From: an uncultured Prevotellaceae bacterium
GTDB taxonomy: Bacteria; Bacteroidota; Bacteroidia; Bacteroidales; Bacteroidaceae
DNA length: 60,312 nt
Direction: 5' to 3'
NCBI GenBank assembly: GCA_900316475.1
Contig: ONDA01000015.1
Location: forward strand, 1-60,312
In this document: one piece after another, positions 34,330 through 45,031 of the stretch
Position numbering within the stretch: the first letter of the stretch is position 1
Layout: each line of letters begins with the position of its first letter
Made by a program: the position numbers and the translations under genes
The notes under the pieces: generated by a model
Told to the model about the DNA's origin: nothing
Seen by the model: only the letters and a program-made list of their open reading frames with translations
Databases searched by the model: none

Positions 34330-35073
34330 ATGGAACTGACTAAAAAGAGATATTTGCTTGGCTATATTGTTGTCATATTGCTGCTGGCTGCTGTTCGATG
34401 GACCTTTCCTGAAGTGGCTGGGGCATCAGACTTCGCTTCCTCTAAGGAAGAGCCCGCTGACGAGACAACATTGACAGTTGCATTGCCGTCAAAGTCTGAA
34501 AAGCCTCATCGTATCCTTTCCGTGCCCAGCTATAAGGAGGCTTTCCCCGATACCAATGCCGTACAGCTTGTTGCCGCCCAGCAATGGGGTGTTCTCCCCG
34601 TAAAGAACAGGGCCGATGCCGAATCTCGAAAGAAAGAACTCGTTTACATTGACAGTTCTCCATATTATCACGTTGACAAGTTGAGTCAAAGCATTCCTTA
34701 TTTGGTGCCTCGTGCTGCCATCCTTTTACAGGATATAGGTCAGGCATTCTTTGACAGCCTTTATGTAAAAGGCGTTCCTCTTCATCGTCTGATAGTTACC
34801 AGCGTGCTGCGCACTCAAGAAGATGTAGCTCGTCTGCGACGTTTTAACGGAAACGCGACGGAAAACTCCTGCCACCTTTACGGCACTACCTTCGACATCT
34901 GCTACAATCGTTACGAGACGATAGAAAATCCGAGTGGGCCCCATCGCCGTCAGGTGCGTAACGACACCTTGAAATACGTACTCTCCGAAGTGTTGCGTGA
35001 TATGCGCGAACAAGAACGCTGCTTTATTAAATATGAGGTAAAGCAGGGATGTTTCCACATGACCGTACGATAA
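34330..35073 (+). CDS. DUF5715-like exported protein with an M15-type peptidase fold
   Basis: 247 residues. N-terminal membrane helix or signal anchor (YLLGYIVVILLLAAVRWTF), a linker, then a compact domain. The residues SCHLYGTTFDICYNRYE and, at the end, KQGCFHMTV match the Zn-ligand layout (HxxGxxxD ... H) of M15 D-Ala-D-Ala peptidases. VTSVLRTQEDVARLRRFNGNATENS recalls the substrate loop before it. This pattern is found in Bacteroidales DUF5715 proteins. A role in trimming peptidoglycan peptides outside the inner membrane is inferred, not shown. The ATG at 34330 gives a clean membrane segment, and the earlier ATG at 34316 is in another frame. Confidence 0.7.
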   Translation: MELTKKRYLLGYIVVILLLAAVRWTFPEVAGASDFASSKEEPADETTLTVALPSKSEKPHRILSVPSYKEAFPDTNAVQLVAAQQWGVLPVKNRADAESRKKELVYIDSSPYYHVDKLSQSIPYLVPRAAILLQDIGQAFFDSLYVKGVPLHRLIVTSVLRTQEDVARLRRFNGNATENSCHLYGTTFDICYNRYETIENPSGPHRRQVRNDTLKYVLSEVLRDMREQERCFIKYEVKQGCFHMTVR

Positions 35074-35158
35074 GCGTGTCACTTCAAGCACTCACGACAT
35101 CCTTTCTGGAATCTATCAGAATCCGTCCCTCTGTTATATAAACCAGGAAAAATAACAG

Positions 35159-35352
35159 AAATGTGCAAATGTGCAAATTGCAAAATATTTTTGTTGACGA
35201 AGAAAGTGGAATTACAGTTGTAATATAATAGTAATTATTATATAAATATCTAATAATCAATATATTATATAATTATAATATTATAAATATACCAACATTC
35301 ATCATCCTCTCCCCATCACTGTTGTGCACGCAATTTGCACATTTGCACATTT
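35159..35352. repeat. Inverted-repeat element with 8-bp tandem units
   Basis: Perfect 23-bp arms at 35159-35181 and 35330-35352. The unit is AATGTGCA (or its inverse TGCACATT) repeated. The 150-bp interior is very AT-rich (TA palindromes) and ends in a pyrimidine tract (CATCCTCTCCCCATC). The layout copies that of the element at 2432-2658 though the unit sequence is unrelated. Confidence 0.85.
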
Positions 35353-35361
35353 TTCATCCTC

Positions 35362-35445
35362 GGGTTTACTTACGGCAAACCCTGGGTTTACTTACGGCAA
35401 ACCCTGGGTTTACTTACGGCAAACCCTGGGTTTACTTACGGCAAA
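35362..35445. repeat. 22-bp tandem repeat array
   Basis: Four units of GGGTTTACTTACGGCAAACC plus CT; the last is partial. Each unit has GGGTTT and AAACCC as inverted ends, so each can form its own small hairpin. There are no spacers, hence no CRISPR. Confidence 0.9.
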
Positions 35446-35708
35446 GTCGTATAACAAAAGAACCGTCTGTTACACAAGAGCGGTAAGTTCCGCTTCGCAG
35501 TACGGCGGCTCAGAAAAATCTCGCGCCGTGAATTTTTATTCTCGCAACGCGAAAATATATAATGTACGCGCGAACAAGTTTAATACAGACATTACTCCCA
35601 GCAAGAAGATTGTGAAAAAAAATCATACCATGGGGTACTGAGTAGAGTACGATGGTTTGTCATAAGTATAATAATTCCTAAATCTTTTTTTTATTCAAAA
35701 ATTATTAT

Positions 35709-35716
35709 TATCTTTG
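35709..35716 (+). promoter_or_regulatory. -7 element of the mutAB operon
   Basis: TATCTTTG followed by CACATT, 50 bases ahead of the mutA ATG. The region 19 bases upstream is T-rich without a clean TTTG. Confidence 0.6.
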
Positions 35717-35765
35717 CACATTAATTCGAACAAACAACAACTTATATAATTTTTAATACACTACT

Positions 35766-37622
35766 ATGTCTAACAACAAAGAAAAACTCTTCAGCGAGTT
35801 TCAGGCACCAACCACCCAAGAATGGTTGGACAAGATTGAAGTTGACCTGAAAGGAGCAGACTTCCAGAAACGACTCGTATGGAGAACCAATGAAGGCTTC
35901 AACGTGCAGCCCTTCTATCGTCGTGAGGATCTAAAAGACCTCAAAGCCGTTGATTCGCTGCCAGGCGAATTCCCTTTCGTTCGTGGTAACAAGAAAGACA
36001 ACAACCTTTGGTTTGTCCGTCAGGACATCATCGTCGACGATGCTAAAGCTGCCAATGCAAAAGCACTTGACATTCTTAACAAGGGTGTCGACTCGCTTGG
36101 ATTTAAGATTGCCGGCAGCGATGTCAGCCGTGAGCTGATAGCCACACTCCTCGACGGCATTCTGCCGCAGTATGTAGAGCTGAACTTCCAGACCTGTCAG
36201 CGTCATTGTGTAGAGCTGGCTGAGGCTCTGGTAGCTTACTTCAAGGAGAAAGACTATCCGCTGGCCGACCTGAAGGGAAGTATCAACTTCGACCCCATCA
36301 GCAAGATTCTGTGCAAGGGCAAGGACACGTCAGCAGCCCTTCAGTTTGCAAAGCCACTCATCGAGGCGCTGAAAGAGCTGCCGGGCTATAAGTGCATCAA
36401 TGTAAACTCATTGTCCCTCAACAATGCCGGTGCCTATATCTATCAGGAACTGGGCTACGCACTGGCTTGGGGTGCTGAGTATATGAACATCCTCACCGAA
36501 GCCGGTATCGACGCAACGGAGGCTGCTCGTCGCATCAAGTTCAATATGGGCGTCTCTGAGAACTATTTCATGGAGATTGCTAAGTTCCGTGCAGCCCGCC
36601 TGCTGTGGGCTCAGATCGTAAAGCAATATGGAGTAGCTGACGAAGCCTGCCAAATGCATGTCTGTGCAATCACTTCTGAGTATAATCAGACACTGTTCGA
36701 CTCATACGTCAACCTGCTGCGTTCACAGACAGAGACCATGTCGGCAGCTCTGGCCAACGTAGACTCTATCGTCGTCACACCGTTTGACAAGCCCTACGAG
36801 CAGCCGACAGAATTCGCCGAGCGCATTGCGCGCAATCAGCAGTTGCTGCTGAAGGAGGAGGCTCACTTCGACAAACTCGTCGACGTGGCCGGCGGTTCGT
36901 ACACCATCGAGCACCTGACCGACGCTATCGCGAAGGAGGGCTGGAAGCTGTTCCTCGCTGTCGAGGAGGCAGGCGGTTTCCTGTCCGAAGCCTTAAAGGG
37001 TAACATCACAACCGCCGTGAATGCCTCTAACGACAAGCGCCACGCAGATGCTGCCAAGCGTAAGGAATTCATCCTCGGTACCAATCAGTTCCCCAACTTC
37101 ACGGAGACGAGCGAGGGTAAACAGCCCCTCGGTTCTGTTTGTTGCTGTGCTACAGCAACAAACGAGACGGCCGAGCTGCCCGCTCTGAACAAGCAGCGAC
37201 TCGCCTCTGAGTTCGAGACTCTGCGCCTGTCGACAGAGAAGGCCGACAAGCAGCCCATAGCTTTCATGCTCACTATCGGCAATCTTGCCATGCGTCAGGC
37301 TCGTGCCCAGTTCTCGTGTAATTTCCTTGCCGCTGCCGGCTATAAGGTGATGGACAATCTCGGTTTCAAAACTGTTGAGGAAGGTGTTGACGCAGCACTC
37401 GAGGCTAAAGCCGACATCGTTGTCATCTGCTCCAGCGACGATGAGTATGCTGAGTACGCTATTCCTGCTTACAAGTATCTCAACAGTCGCGCTATGTTCG
37501 TTGTAGCAGGTGCTCCTGCCTGCTCTGAGGACCTGAAGGCCGCCGGCATCGAAAACTTCATTCACGTTAAGTCTAACCAGCTCGAAACGCTTAAGGCGTA
37601 TAATGCTAAACTCGGAATCTAA
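35766..37622 (+). CDS. mutA: Methylmalonyl-CoA mutase small subunit
   Basis: 618 residues, the non-catalytic partner (beta chain) of the B12-dependent mutase that interconverts succinyl-CoA and methylmalonyl-CoA. Start: [56 protein letters not shown]. The barrel domain is present ([30 protein letters not shown]) and the C-terminal B12-like domain lacks the DxHxxG cobalamin-binding motif, as expected for this subunit. The next gene starts two bases after the stop. In Prevotella the pathway serves propionate or succinate metabolism. Confidence 0.95.
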   Translation: MSNNKEKLFSEFQAPTTQEWLDKIEVDLKGADFQKRLVWRTNEGFNVQPFYRREDLKDLKAVDSLPGEFPFVRGNKKDNNLWFVRQDIIVDDAKAANAKALDILNKGVDSLGFKIAGSDVSRELIATLLDGILPQYVELNFQTCQRHCVELAEALVAYFKEKDYPLADLKGSINFDPISKILCKGKDTSAALQFAKPLIEALKELPGYKCINVNSLSLNNAGAYIYQELGYALAWGAEYMNILTEAGIDATEAARRIKFNMGVSENYFMEIAKFRAARLLWAQIVKQYGVADEACQMHVCAITSEYNQTLFDSYVNLLRSQTETMSAALANVDSIVVTPFDKPYEQPTEFAERIARNQQLLLKEEAHFDKLVDVAGGSYTIEHLTDAIAKEGWKLFLAVEEAGGFLSEALKGNITTAVNASNDKRHADAAKRKEFILGTNQFPNFTETSEGKQPLGSVCCCATATNETAELPALNKQRLASEFETLRLSTEKADKQPIAFMLTIGNLAMRQARAQFSCNFLAAAGYKVMDNLGFKTVEEGVDAALEAKADIVVICSSDDEYAEYAIPAYKYLNSRAMFVVAGAPACSEDLKAAGIENFIHVKSNQLETLKAYNAKLGI

Positions 37623-37624
37623 TT

Positions 37625-39793
37625 ATGGCACGCAAGAATTTTAAAGATGTAGATATCTACGCTGGCATTCAGCAGAAAGATGGCCAGCAGTGGCAGAAAG
37701 AGAATGGCATCAGCGCTAACTGGAGAACTCCTGAGCAGATTGACATTCAGCCCGTTTATACCAAAGAAGACCTCGAAGGAATGGAGCACCTCGACTTCAC
37801 GGCCGGTATTCCTCCCTACCTCCGCGGTCCGTACAGTATGATGTACCCCTTCCGTCCGTGGACCATCCGTCAGTATGCCGGATTCTCCACTGCCGAGGAG
37901 TCTAACGCCTTCTACCGCCGTAACCTGGCTTCGGGGCAGAAAGGTCTCTCCGTAGCCTTCGACCTGCCGACACACCGCGGCTACGACCCCGACAACGCCC
38001 GTGTAGTGGGCGACGTGGGTAAGGCCGGCGTGAGCATCTGTAACGAGGAGAACATGAAGGTGCTCTTCTCGGGCATCCCCTTGAACAAGATGTCGGTGTC
38101 GATGACCATGAACGGTGCTGTGCTGCCTATTCTGGCCTTTTACATCGTGGCCGGTTTGGAGCAGGGCGCACAGCTTGAAGAGATGGCCGGAACCATTCAA
38201 AACGACATCCTGAAGGAGTTTATGGTGCGCAACACCTATATCTATCCGCCCGCATTCTCGATGAAGATTATTGCTGACATCTTCGAGTACACCTCTCAGA
38301 AGATGCCGAAATTCAACTCTATTTCTATCTCGGGCTATCACATGCAGGAGGCAGGTGCTACGGCTGATATTGAGTTGGCCTACACGCTGGCCGACGGTAT
38401 GGACTATCTGCGTACAGGTGTCAACGCCGGTATCGACGTCGACGCCTTTGCTCCGCGTCTCAGCTTCTTCTGGGCTATCGGCATGAACCACTTTATGGAG
38501 ATTGCCAAGATGCGTGCCGGCCGTCTGTTGTGGGCTAAGATTGTGAAGTCGTTTGGCGCCAAGAACCCGAAGTCGCTCGCGCTGCGTACCCACTCGCAGA
38601 CCTCAGGCTGGTCGCTCACCGAGCAGGACCCCTTCAACAACGTTGGCCGTACCTGTATCGAGGCTATGGCAGCCGTCTTGGGTCACACCCAGAGTCTGCA
38701 CACCAACGCCCTCGACGAGGCCATTGCCCTGCCTACCGACTTCTCTGCCCGTATTGCCCGTAACACGCAGATTTACATCCAGAACGAGACGAAGGTCTGC
38801 AAGCAGATTGACCCCTGGGCAGGCTCTTACTATGTGGAGACTCTTACCAACGAGCTGGTACATAAGGCATGGGAGCACATCCAGGAGATTGAGAAGCTTG
38901 GCGGTATGGCAAAGGCTATAGAGACCGGTCTGCCCAAGATGCGCATCGAGGAGGCAGCCGCCCGCACCCAGGCTCGTATCGACTCTGGCGTGCAGACCAT
39001 TGTCGGCACCAATAAGTACCGTCTGGAGCATGAAGACCCCATCGACATCCTCGAGGTGGACAACACCGCCGTGCGCAAGCAGCAGGAGGAGAGTCTCAAA
39101 GAGGTACGCGCCACCCGCGACGAGGCTGCCTGCCAGGCCGCCCTCAAGGCCATCACCGACTGTGTGCGCGACTTCAACGAGGGTCGCAAGAGTAAGAACA
39201 ACCTTCTCGACCTCGCTGTCAAAGCTGCGCAGTTGCGTTGTACGTTAGGAGAAATTTCAGATGCCTGCGAAGAAATCGTGGGTCGTTATAAAGCAGTAAT
39301 CAGAACAATTTCAGGCGTGTACAGTTCAGAATCAAAGAACGATAGCGACTTCGAGTTGGCCAAGAAGCTGACCGACGAGTTCGCTCAGAAAGAGGGTCGC
39401 CGTCCGCGTATCTTTATTGCCAAGATGGGGCAGGACGGTCACGACCGCGGTGCAAAGGTTGTAGCAACGGGGTATGCCGACTGTGGTTTCGACGTCGATA
39501 TGGGCCCCTTGTTCCAGACGCCCGCCGAGGCTGCCCGCGAGGCTGTCGAGAACGACGTTCACGTGGTGGGTGCCTCCAGTCTGGCCGCCGGTCACAAGAC
39601 GCTCATCCCGCAACTCATCGAAGAGCTGAAGAAGCTCGGCCGCGAGGACATCATGGTCATTGCCGGCGGTGTCATTCCCGCTCAAGACTACGACTTCCTC
39701 TACAAGGCAGGAGTTGCAGCCATCTTCGGTCCCGGCACCAGCGTCGCTAAGGCTGCTGTCGAGATGATGAAGATTCTGCTCGACGAAGCATAA
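37625..39793 (+). CDS. mutB: Methylmalonyl-CoA mutase large (catalytic) subunit
   Basis: 722 residues, alpha chain. The N-terminal barrel has the substrate region ([55 protein letters not shown]). The C-terminal domain binds cobalamin base-off with DGHDRG near residue 603 ([19 protein letters not shown]), then [14 protein letters not shown] and [14 protein letters not shown]. Full length for the family. Cotranscribed with mutA. Neither the MeaB chaperone nor the epimerase is encoded in the window. A strong bidirectional terminator follows. Confidence 0.97.
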   Translation: MARKNFKDVDIYAGIQQKDGQQWQKENGISANWRTPEQIDIQPVYTKEDLEGMEHLDFTAGIPPYLRGPYSMMYPFRPWTIRQYAGFSTAEESNAFYRRNLASGQKGLSVAFDLPTHRGYDPDNARVVGDVGKAGVSICNEENMKVLFSGIPLNKMSVSMTMNGAVLPILAFYIVAGLEQGAQLEEMAGTIQNDILKEFMVRNTYIYPPAFSMKIIADIFEYTSQKMPKFNSISISGYHMQEAGATADIELAYTLADGMDYLRTGVNAGIDVDAFAPRLSFFWAIGMNHFMEIAKMRAGRLLWAKIVKSFGAKNPKSLALRTHSQTSGWSLTEQDPFNNVGRTCIEAMAAVLGHTQSLHTNALDEAIALPTDFSARIARNTQIYIQNETKVCKQIDPWAGSYYVETLTNELVHKAWEHIQEIEKLGGMAKAIETGLPKMRIEEAAARTQARIDSGVQTIVGTNKYRLEHEDPIDILEVDNTAVRKQQEESLKEVRATRDEAACQAALKAITDCVRDFNEGRKSKNNLLDLAVKAAQLRCTLGEISDACEEIVGRYKAVIRTISGVYSSESKNDSDFELAKKLTDEFAQKEGRRPRIFIAKMGQDGHDRGAKVVATGYADCGFDVDMGPLFQTPAEAAREAVENDVHVVGASSLAAGHKTLIPQLIEELKKLGREDIMVIAGGVIPAQDYDFLYKAGVAAIFGPGTSVAKAAVEMMKILLDEA

Positions 39794-39816
39794 TAAGAAT
39801 ACAAAGTCTGTCAAAA

Positions 39817-39860
39817 ATCCCCCCATATCAGCGATGTTGCTGATGGGGGGATTTATTTTT
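39817..39860. terminator. Bidirectional terminator between mutB and fcl
   Basis: AATCCCCCCATATCAGC (39817-39832) pairs with GCTGATGGGGGGATT (39839-39853), with T-rich tracts on both outer sides. It suits both the rightward mutAB and the leftward glnS-fcl transcripts, which converge here. Confidence 0.88.
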
Positions 39861-39887
39861 TGAAAAAGGTATTTTTCGATATCAACT

Positions 39888-40832
39888 CTATCTTTCTGCA
39901 CGTATAGGATTATTGAGGAAATCCTCGTAGGCCAGACGGATACCGTCTTCGAGCTCGGTTTTATACGTCCATCCGAGTTTGGCAGCCTTGCTGACGTCAA
40001 GAAGTTTGCGTGGTGTGCCGTTTGGGCGGGTGGTGTCCCATTCTATACGCCCCTCGTAACCGATGACTTTTGCTACCATTTCTGTCAAAGCCTTGATAGT
40101 AAGTTCCTTGCCCGTTCCAGCGTTGACAGTTTCGTTGCCGCTGTAGTTGTTCATGAGGAATACGCAGAGGTTGGCGAGGTCGTCAACATAAAGGAACTCT
40201 CTCAGCGGTGAACCATCGCCCCAGCAGGTGACGCTCTCTAATCCCGCTTCCTTAGCTTCGTGAAAACGGCGGATGAGGGCGGGTAGTACGTGGGAATGCT
40301 CGGGATGGTAGTTGTCGTTGGGACCGTAGAGGTTGGTGGGCATAACAGAGATATAGTCGGTGCCATACTGCCGGTTGAGGAATTCGCAGTATTTCAGTCC
40401 GCTAATCTTGGCCAGCGCGTAGGCCTCGTTGGTCTTCTCCAGCTCGCTGGTCAGCAGACACGATTCTGGCATAGGTTGCGGCGCCATACGTGGATAGATG
40501 CAGGAACTTCCTAAGAACTCCAGTTTCTTGCAGCCGTTCTTCCATGCAGCGTGTATGACGTTCATCTCCAGAATCATGTTGTCATACATAAAGTCGGCCA
40601 ATGCATTTTGATTAGCCACGATGCCGCCGACTTTTGCGGCTGCAAGAAATACGTACTCAGGGCGTTCCTGTGCGAAGAAAGCCTCAACGGCGTCCTGACG
40701 GGTGAGATCCAGTTCCCTATGCGTGCGCGTTATAATATTGGTGTAGCCTTGACGCTGCAGTTCGCGAACGATGGCACTCCCAACCATACCGCGATGTCCA
40801 GCGACGTAGATTTTACTATTCTTCTCCATCAT
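39888..40832 (-). CDS. fcl: GDP-L-fucose synthase
   Basis: 314 residues, short-chain dehydrogenase type. Converts GDP-4-keto-6-deoxymannose to GDP-L-fucose by epimerisation and NADPH reduction. NADP loop [15 protein letters not shown], catalytic SSCIYP with downstream [13 protein letters not shown] (Tyr-x3-Lys), and [27 protein letters not shown]. The product feeds fucosylated surface polysaccharides and glycoproteins in Bacteroidales. Its start overlaps the gmd stop by four bases. Confidence 0.95.
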   Translation of the reverse strand: MMEKNSKIYVAGHRGMVGSAIVRELQRQGYTNIITRTHRELDLTRQDAVEAFFAQERPEYVFLAAAKVGGIVANQNALADFMYDNMILEMNVIHAAWKNGCKKLEFLGSSCIYPRMAPQPMPESCLLTSELEKTNEAYALAKISGLKYCEFLNRQYGTDYISVMPTNLYGPNDNYHPEHSHVLPALIRRFHEAKEAGLESVTCWGDGSPLREFLYVDDLANLCVFLMNNYSGNETVNAGTGKELTIKALTEMVAKVIGYEGRIEWDTTRPNGTPRKLLDVSKAAKLGWTYKTELEDGIRLAYEDFLNNPIRAER

Positions 40833-41917
40833 TTCACGATTCCTTTCTCCAAGTATTCTGCCAGATTGGTGCGCACCTTAGCGGCAGCACCCTCTGCAGC
40901 AACCTTGGCCATATCGCTATCGACCATCAGGTTGACCAGTTCCTCGAACGATGTCTTGTTGGGATTCCAGCCCAGTTTAGCTTTAGCCTTCGTCGGGTCG
41001 CCCCAGAGGTTGACCACGTCGGTAGGACGATAAAAGTCGGGAGAGACCTCAATGAGTACACGGCCCGTAGCCTTGTCAATACCTTTCTCGTCGGCACCTT
41101 CACCCTTGAATTCCAGTTCGATTCCTACACGCTTGAAGGCATAGTAACAGAACTCGCGTACGGAGTGTTGAATGCCAGTAGCAATGACAAAGTCATCAGG
41201 TTTGTCCTGCTGTAGAATGAGCCACATACACTCAACATAATCCTTAGCGTAGCCCCAGTCGCGTAGACTGCTGAGATTACCCAAGAAGAGTTTTTCCTGC
41301 TTCCCCTGCTTAATGCGAGCAGCTGCTAATGTTATCTTACGCGTGACGAAAGTCTCTCCGCGTCGTTCACTTTCGTGGTTGAAGAGTATGCCCGAACAGC
41401 AATACATATTATATGCCTCACGATACTCCTTGACAATCCAAAATCCATACTGCTTGGCGATGGCATAGGGAGAGTAGGGGTGGAATGGCGTATTTTCGTT
41501 TTGCGGCACTTCTTCCACCTTGCCGTAGAGTTCAGATGTAGATGCTTGATAGATGCGGCAGCAATCCGTCAGCCCTAACTGACGCACAGCCTCCAACACG
41601 CGGAGTACACCGACGGCGTCAACGTCTGCCGTAAACTCCGGTGAATCGAACGAGACCTGTACGTGACTCTGTGCTGCCAAATTGTAGATTTCGGTGGGGC
41701 GTACCTTGCCGATGACTCCCAGGACACTCATCGAGTCGCCCAGGTCAGCGTAGTGAAGGTGGAAATTTGGGGTTCCCTCAAGGTGGGCAATGCGTTCGCG
41801 GAAGTCCACTGATGAGCGACGTATGGTGCCGTGCACCTCGTAGCCTTTCTCAAGAAGGAATTCAGCCAGATAGCTACCGTCTTGTCCGGTGATACCGGTA
41901 ATTAATGCTATTTTCAT
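40829..41917 (-). CDS. gmd: GDP-mannose 4,6-dehydratase
   Basis: 362 residues. First committed step to GDP-L-fucose: GDP-mannose to GDP-4-keto-6-deoxymannose. NAD(P) loop [31 protein letters not shown], active site [45 protein letters not shown] with Tyr-x3-Lys, and [17 protein letters not shown]. The ATG at 41917 is chosen because the family begins MKIALITG; an upstream in-frame ATG lies in manC. It is placed between manC and fcl, giving the complete route from mannose-1-phosphate. Confidence 0.96.
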   Translation of the reverse strand: MKIALITGITGQDGSYLAEFLLEKGYEVHGTIRRSSVDFRERIAHLEGTPNFHLHYADLGDSMSVLGVIGKVRPTEIYNLAAQSHVQVSFDSPEFTADVDAVGVLRVLEAVRQLGLTDCCRIYQASTSELYGKVEEVPQNENTPFHPYSPYAIAKQYGFWIVKEYREAYNMYCCSGILFNHESERRGETFVTRKITLAAARIKQGKQEKLFLGNLSSLRDWGYAKDYVECMWLILQQDKPDDFVIATGIQHSVREFCYYAFKRVGIELEFKGEGADEKGIDKATGRVLIEVSPDFYRPTDVVNLWGDPTKAKAKLGWNPNKTSFEELVNLMVDSDMAKVAAEGAAAKVRTNLAEYLEKGIVK

Positions 41918-41918
41918 A

Positions 41919-42989
41919 TTATGATTCTCCGTTAAATTGCTTGATTCGTTGTTCTTCAGACAGTTTGCAGATGAGTAGGGTGTCATCGTTTTCTGCTACG
42001 ATGTAGCCATCGAGGCCTTGTATTACCACTTTCTTCTCCTGGACGGTGTGGACAATACAATTGTGGCTCTCAAACATATTGATGTTGTCACCAATACAGG
42101 CATTGCCATAGAGGTCTTTCGCACTTTGCATGAGGAGTGAGCCCCATGTGCCCAGATCGCTCCATCCGAAATCGGCGGGGCAAACGAATATCTCTTCAGC
42201 CTTCTCCATAATGGCATAGTCAACAGAGATGCTTTCACACTCAGGGAAACGTTCATTGACGACAGCCTGTTCGTTTGTGGTGCCATAAACGCTGTTCATC
42301 GATTCAAAAATCTTGGCAATCGACGGCTGATACATGCGGAAGGCATTGACGATGGTGTTGACATTCCAGATGAAGATGCCTGCGTTCCAGAAGTAATTGT
42401 TCTGCTGGATGTATTTTACGGCAGTAGCCAGGTCAGGCTTCTCGCGGAAGGAGTCAACACGAAATATTTCCTTGTTTCGTAGTGAGTTAGCTGCCAGATT
42501 GGCCTGAATGTAGCCGTATCCTGTTTCCGGGCGATTGGGCTTCATGCCGAGGGTGACGATAGCATCTGTGTCGCTGGTAAATTTCATACATTTGCCAATG
42601 ACGCGCTGGAACTCCTTCACATTCGTGACAATGTGATCGGAAGGCGTGACGACGATGTTTGCCTTAGGATCTGTAGCCTTTATACGCCAGGAGATATAGG
42701 CGATACAGGGTGCCGTGTTGCGGCGGCAGGGCTCGCAAAGAATGTTTGTGCGTGGTATGTTAGGCAGTTGCTCAGCCACGATGTCGGCATAAGCCTGATT
42801 GGTGACTACCCATACATGATCGGGACTCACCAACGAGCCAAACCGTTCAACTGTCAGTTGCAACAGAGTCTTGCCCGTCCCAAGCACATCAATAAACTGT
42901 TTTGGACGCTCTACAGTACTCATAGGCCAGAAGCGGCTACCAACGCCGCCGGCCATAATGACGAGATGATTGTTAATGGGATTCATCAT
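41919..42989 (-). CDS. manC: Mannose-1-phosphate guanylyltransferase
   Basis: 356 residues. Makes GDP-mannose from mannose-1-phosphate and GTP. Pyrophosphorylase motif [26 protein letters not shown]-like [29 protein letters not shown] and the C-terminal [14 protein letters not shown]. It lacks the isomerase half found in bifunctional ManC. It directly precedes gmd (one base apart) and overlaps the dedA end by 17 bases, so the sugar-nucleotide genes ride on the glnS transcript. Confidence 0.94.
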   Translation of the reverse strand: MMNPINNHLVIMAGGVGSRFWPMSTVERPKQFIDVLGTGKTLLQLTVERFGSLVSPDHVWVVTNQAYADIVAEQLPNIPRTNILCEPCRRNTAPCIAYISWRIKATDPKANIVVTPSDHIVTNVKEFQRVIGKCMKFTSDTDAIVTLGMKPNRPETGYGYIQANLAANSLRNKEIFRVDSFREKPDLATAVKYIQQNNYFWNAGIFIWNVNTIVNAFRMYQPSIAKIFESMNSVYGTTNEQAVVNERFPECESISVDYAIMEKAEEIFVCPADFGWSDLGTWGSLLMQSAKDLYGNACIGDNINMFESHNCIVHTVQEKKVVIQGLDGYIVAENDDTLLICKLSEEQRIKQFNGES

Positions 42990-43620
42990 GATTTATCTTA
43001 CCTTTTTTATTCAACATTCCTTTGATAAAGAAATAGACGACCATGAGTGCTACAAGGCCCAGAATGACGGCTACGATGTAGTGGTTGTATTCTTTAATGC
43101 TAGATTCCAACCTGTCTTCTGGAACAATGGCGTGCATATACCATCCCATTGCTGCAAGAGTGGCGTGCCAGCAGCCAGCACCAATCGTTGTATATAGCAA
43201 AAATTTCCAATAATTCATGCGGGCGAGACCAGCTGGCAAGCTGATAAGGTGCCTGATACCTGGGATGAGGCGCCCTGTCAGCGTGGCAATGATACCATGA
43301 TCATCAAAGTAACGTTCGCTCTTTTCTATCTTCTCCTGATTAAGCAGGCACATCTTACCTAACTTGCTGTTAGCAAAACGATAGATGACGGGACGCCCGA
43401 CATAGAGTGCCACGAAATAGTTGATGGAGGCACCGACATCGGCACCGATAGTCGCAAAAAATACTACAAGTATCACATTGAGATTGCCGCCTGCTGAATG
43501 GTAGGCAGCAGGAGCCACAACCAGTTCGGAAGGAACAGGAACCACCGTGCTCTCCAACAACATGAGCAGGAATATGGTGGAGTAGTTGAGGTTATTGAGT
43601 AGGCTACTTATTATACTCAT
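42973..43620 (-). CDS. DedA family membrane protein
   Basis: 215 residues with four to five membrane segments. DedA/SNARE-associated family marks: ESTVVPVPSELVVAPAAYHSAGG, GADVGASINYFVALYVGRPVIYRF, FDDHGIIATLTGRLIPGIRHLISLPAGLARMNYWKFLLYTTIGAGCW. DedA proteins act as phospholipid or undecaprenyl-phosphate carriers and scramblases; which lipid is handled here is unknown. Recycling of undecaprenyl phosphate would fit the adjacent surface-sugar genes. Both ends overlap neighbours by 17 bases. Confidence 0.9.
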   Translation of the reverse strand: MSIISSLLNNLNYSTIFLLMLLESTVVPVPSELVVAPAAYHSAGGNLNVILVVFFATIGADVGASINYFVALYVGRPVIYRFANSKLGKMCLLNQEKIEKSERYFDDHGIIATLTGRLIPGIRHLISLPAGLARMNYWKFLLYTTIGAGCWHATLAAMGWYMHAIVPEDRLESSIKEYNHYIVAVILGLVALMVVYFFIKGMLNKKGKINHDESH

Positions 43621-45031
43621 TTTTTAATTCTTTTTGGGCATATTCATAATACTGTTCAGGACTGATGTTCTCGGGAAAAAGATGACTTAAGGTTGCTTTT
43701 GCCTCGTCGGGATTGCAACTGACGGCCTTCTTCAGGTATTCGAGATACTCGTCATAGCGCTTCATGGAGTGACAACAGAGAGCCATATATGAATACCCCT
43801 GGTCAAAGTCTTCCTTGACGTAGTCGAAGAGGTGCTTGAACAGCCGGTAAGCCGAATCGAGGTAGTGGCAGTCGTAGATGGAAACAGCCACGCGCAGAAG
43901 TATCAGAGGAGCGTTTTTTGATCCTATGATTGCTTTTCTGAAGGCAGCCTCGCCTTCCTCGATGAACCCGTTTGACAGAAGAATATGACCACGTACCACC
44001 AATAAATCGTTATAGTCGCACTCCAAATTGTCTGTCTCGTTAAGGGTCTTCATCGCCTCGTCAATTTTGCCATCATCACCATAGGCAAATGCTAGTTCCT
44101 GATAAATCTCTAAGAGATAGGGCGAGTCCTTGGGCGCTTTCTGTAATGCCTTCTCCAGTTGCTGTTCCGCTTCGGGATAGCGTTGTAGGTAGACGAGGCA
44201 GCAACCTTGATGCAGCAGGGAAAACTCGTCGTCGGGCACTTTCTCCGAATAGCGCTCATAGAACTTCAGTGCCTCCTCGTAGTTCTCCAGCCGGAACAAT
44301 CCATTGGCCTTTGCCATCAGCGCATCCGGGTCTTCAGGATCGATGGCGATGGCAAACTCGCTGCTATCGACAGACGCGCTGTAGTCCTCCTTCATGTACT
44401 GTGTGTTGGCCAAGGCGTTCCAATAGCGCTTCTGGAAAGGATGCTTGTCTAACAGCTCCTTGAAAATCTTTTCAGAGTCGTCGTAGGCACCCATTCCGAA
44501 ATAGGTGCGCCCCATAAGCTCCTTGAAGTCGTCAGTCTCTTCAGGATGGGCGCGCATCATCCACTCCAGGCTTTTCTCACTGTCACCATACTCTGAGTAA
44601 AGGTTAGCGACATCGATGATGAAGTCCTGACGCTCATCGCTCGGCAGTTCCTTGAGACATTGGCGTAGGTAGTCGTCGGCCTTGTCCGTCTGTCCCTGTG
44701 CAAGCCATGTCTCGGCTCTGCTGTAGGTGTATTCTGGTGTTAGTTCGTCGGGCATCTGGCTAAGCAGCTCCTCGGCAGTTGTGTAGTCACGCTTGTCGAG
44801 CGCCTCGTGTATCCTGTAATTCAGAGCAAAGAGAGAGCCTGGGTCAAGTTCGATGGCACGATCAATGGCCTGTTGGGCATCGTCGTGACGTCCGCAAAAC
44901 TGGTAGTAGTCGGCAATGTCAGCCAGGTCGTCGACGTCCATGAACACCAACTGCCCTGATTGCACCGTCCGCTCATAGTCGGCCAGCATCTCGCGGAACT
45001 CCTCGTCCTTGAAGTACTCTTCGTCTGTCAT
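43604..45031 (-). CDS. TPR-repeat protein
   Basis: 475 residues, very acidic, made of about ten TPR units, e.g. ADYYQFCGRHDDAQQAIDRAIELDPGSLFALNYRIHEAL and KANGLFRLENYEEALKFYERYSEKVPDDEFSLLHQG. No signal peptide, so probably cytosolic. TPR arrays dock partner proteins. Partner not indicated. It follows glnS with a one-base overlap and precedes dedA with a 17-base overlap. A homologous TPR gene next to glnS is seen in other Bacteroidales as far as I recall, but function is unassigned. Confidence 0.88.
   Translation of the reverse strand: MTDEEYFKDEEFREMLADYERTVQSGQLVFMDVDDLADIADYYQFCGRHDDAQQAIDRAIELDPGSLFALNYRIHEALDKRDYTTAEELLSQMPDELTPEYTYSRAETWLAQGQTDKADDYLRQCLKELPSDERQDFIIDVANLYSEYGDSEKSLEWMMRAHPEETDDFKELMGRTYFGMGAYDDSEKIFKELLDKHPFQKRYWNALANTQYMKEDYSASVDSSEFAIAIDPEDPDALMAKANGLFRLENYEEALKFYERYSEKVPDDEFSLLHQGCCLVYLQRYPEAEQQLEKALQKAPKDSPYLLEIYQELAFAYGDDGKIDEAMKTLNETDNLECDYNDLLVVRGHILLSNGFIEEGEAAFRKAIIGSKNAPLILLRVAVSIYDCHYLDSAYRLFKHLFDYVKEDFDQGYSYMALCCHSMKRYDEYLEYLKKAVSCNPDEAKATLSHLFPENISPEQYYEYAQKELKNEYNK

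Larger units (their letters stand above)
35074..35708. other. Repeat-filled intergenic region upstream of mutA
   Basis: No gene. It contains an inverted-repeat element with an AT-rich centre (35159-35352), a 22-bp tandem array (35362-35445), a GC-rich stretch with CGCG motifs (35470-35580, including TAATGTACGCGCGA at 35560-35573), and the mutA leader. I looked for an adenosylcobalamin riboswitch ahead of the B12-dependent mutase and did not see its conserved box. Confidence 0.65.

Noticed and set aside
35074-35765. Adenosylcobalamin riboswitch ahead of mutAB
   Set aside because: The B12-dependent product made it worth looking for, but the conserved B12 box and the long structured leader are not visible; a -7 box lies only 50 bases before mutA.
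37619-38593. Long minus-strand frame opposite mutB
   Set aside because: Shadow of mutB; the peptide has no family features.
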